A stretch of 64,000 bases of DNA from NCBI GenBank assembly GCA_017460915.1, contig JAFUAA010000047.1, positions 27,170-91,169 of the forward strand, given 5' to 3'. Origin of the DNA: Bacteroidales bacterium (GTDB taxonomy: Bacteria; Bacteroidota; Bacteroidia; Bacteroidales; F082). Positions 63,483 through 64,000 of this stretch are shown here, piece after piece (the first letter of the stretch is position 1; the number at the start of each line of letters is the position of its first letter). A program made the translations under genes and the position numbers. The notes beneath the pieces are model-generated. The model ran no database searches. It worked only from the letters and a program-made list of their open reading frames with translations, and was not told the origin of the DNA.

Positions 63483-63860
63483 TTGATTTTTTTCTTTGCG
63501 TTATCGTTTTTTTTGTATATTACGCAGCGTAAAAATTCAAAAACACATACGCCATGAAAAAATCACTACCATTTACAGCAATACTAATTTGGGCAAAAAC
63601 AACGGTGTTGAGAATGATGAAGTTATTACGACAGAATTGCTATAATTGATTGTAAATTAGCCGATTAATGTTGTTTGCACTTTTGGATGATTTGCAAGTG
63701 TGGACAAATATGGAGCCCGTTCCGTTACCAAAGTGTTACCTACTGTTTGTTTGGGTAATCTGTGTAAAATCGGGTATTCTGTACGAGATTTCCGACGGTT
63801 CGGAATAATATACATGTTCTGGCATGTTTTGCATAGCAGGGGATGCTCTTGGATTTTTTA
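63483..63860. other. intergenic region without an intact gene
   Basis: Contains a 31-codon frame at 63554-63649 (MKKSLPFTAILIW...) that looks like the start of a lost gene, and a small palindrome TTACGCAGCGTAA near 63520. The rest is non-coding sequence before the insertion sequence. Confidence 0.4.
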
Positions 63861-64000
63861 GAGTCTGTTTAAATTTCAGGTTGATAATTTGTTGAGCATG
63901 ATTTTTGAGAAGGCAATTTGGATCATGGCCTCAGAGGATTCGGAGTAGAACTCGTAGTCCATGGCGATTCTCCTAAAGTTGTAGAGCCAGGCGAAAGGCC
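63861..64000 (-). mobile_element. end of an insertion sequence with transposase C-terminus (cut by window edge)
   Basis: The minus-strand frame entering at 64000 reads FAWLYNFRRIAMDYEFYSES SEAMIQIAFSKIMLNKLST and stops at 63876-63878. The FAWLYNFRR-DYE pattern and the C-terminal helix are those of IS4/IS5-type DDE transposases. The sequence GAGTCTGTTTAAATTTC just outside the stop is a plausible terminal inverted repeat. The remainder lies outside the window. Confidence 0.75.

Noticed and set aside
63554-63649. 31-residue frame that might be a peptide precursor
   Set aside because: Too short, without partner genes or a leader motif; more likely a remnant.

Overview
The window comes from a member of the Bacteroidota, most likely order Bacteroidales. 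It carries a porP-gldKLMN type IX secretion (T9SS) locus, gldFG, a cargo protein with a T9SS sorting tail, and GSCFA, DUF4476, DUF3244 and OmpH-like families. Many genes are preceded by the Bacteroidota -7 box TAnnTTTG rather than a sigma70 -10 box. I cannot name the genus from sequence alone. No database search was run; family calls rest on motifs and recalled family features.

Layout. 1-2089: a minus-strand run of a DUF3244-type secreted protein, a stand-alone LytTR regulator and two exported proteins. 2326-3625: a frameshifted TPR lipoprotein gene riddled with palindromic elements. 3703-7118: a GC-rich T9SS cargo protein and a DUF4476 protein. 7171-11557: a small beta-barrel protein, an M28 peptidase and a large MscS-type channel. 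11698-14977: a defence/toxin-antitoxin patch with a DUF3990-XRE pair and an AbiE-like pair whose toxin is frameshifted, bounded on the right by a decayed copy of the XRE gene tail. 15029-30391: housekeeping genes (dnaK, an M23/LysM peptidase, lysS, a delta-prime clamp-loader gene, DUF4340-gldG-gldF, a PG1098-like methyltransferase, a pseudouridine synthase with a repetitive tail). 30787-35206: an OmpH-like operon, a GSCFA protein, trxB and a tRNA-Pro(GGG). 35394-48743: gldN, gldM, gldL, gldK, porP, rseP, an M23 peptidase, groEL, groES and a GH95 fucosidase.

48811-61611 is the accessory part. It starts with a MalY-like protein that has lost the segment carrying the PLP lysine. Next come two solitary PBECR-like nuclease genes, each preceded by a near-identical ~320-bp repeat, so that they look like cassettes. 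Then follows a tightly overlapping four-gene SMC operon resembling Wadjet (jetABCD), with a fifth membrane coiled-coil gene 14 bp behind it. An AAA/DUF4143 ATPase follows. The right end holds a YfcC-type transporter and the cut-off end of an insertion sequence.

A recurring theme is short palindromic or repeat elements, of at least four sequence types. They sit between genes and also in frame inside genes (TPR lipoprotein, GH95, YfcC), where they add extra peptides. The best candidates for something new are the nuclease cassette array (49893-51930), the Wadjet-like operon with its possible fifth component, and the protein-invading palindromes.
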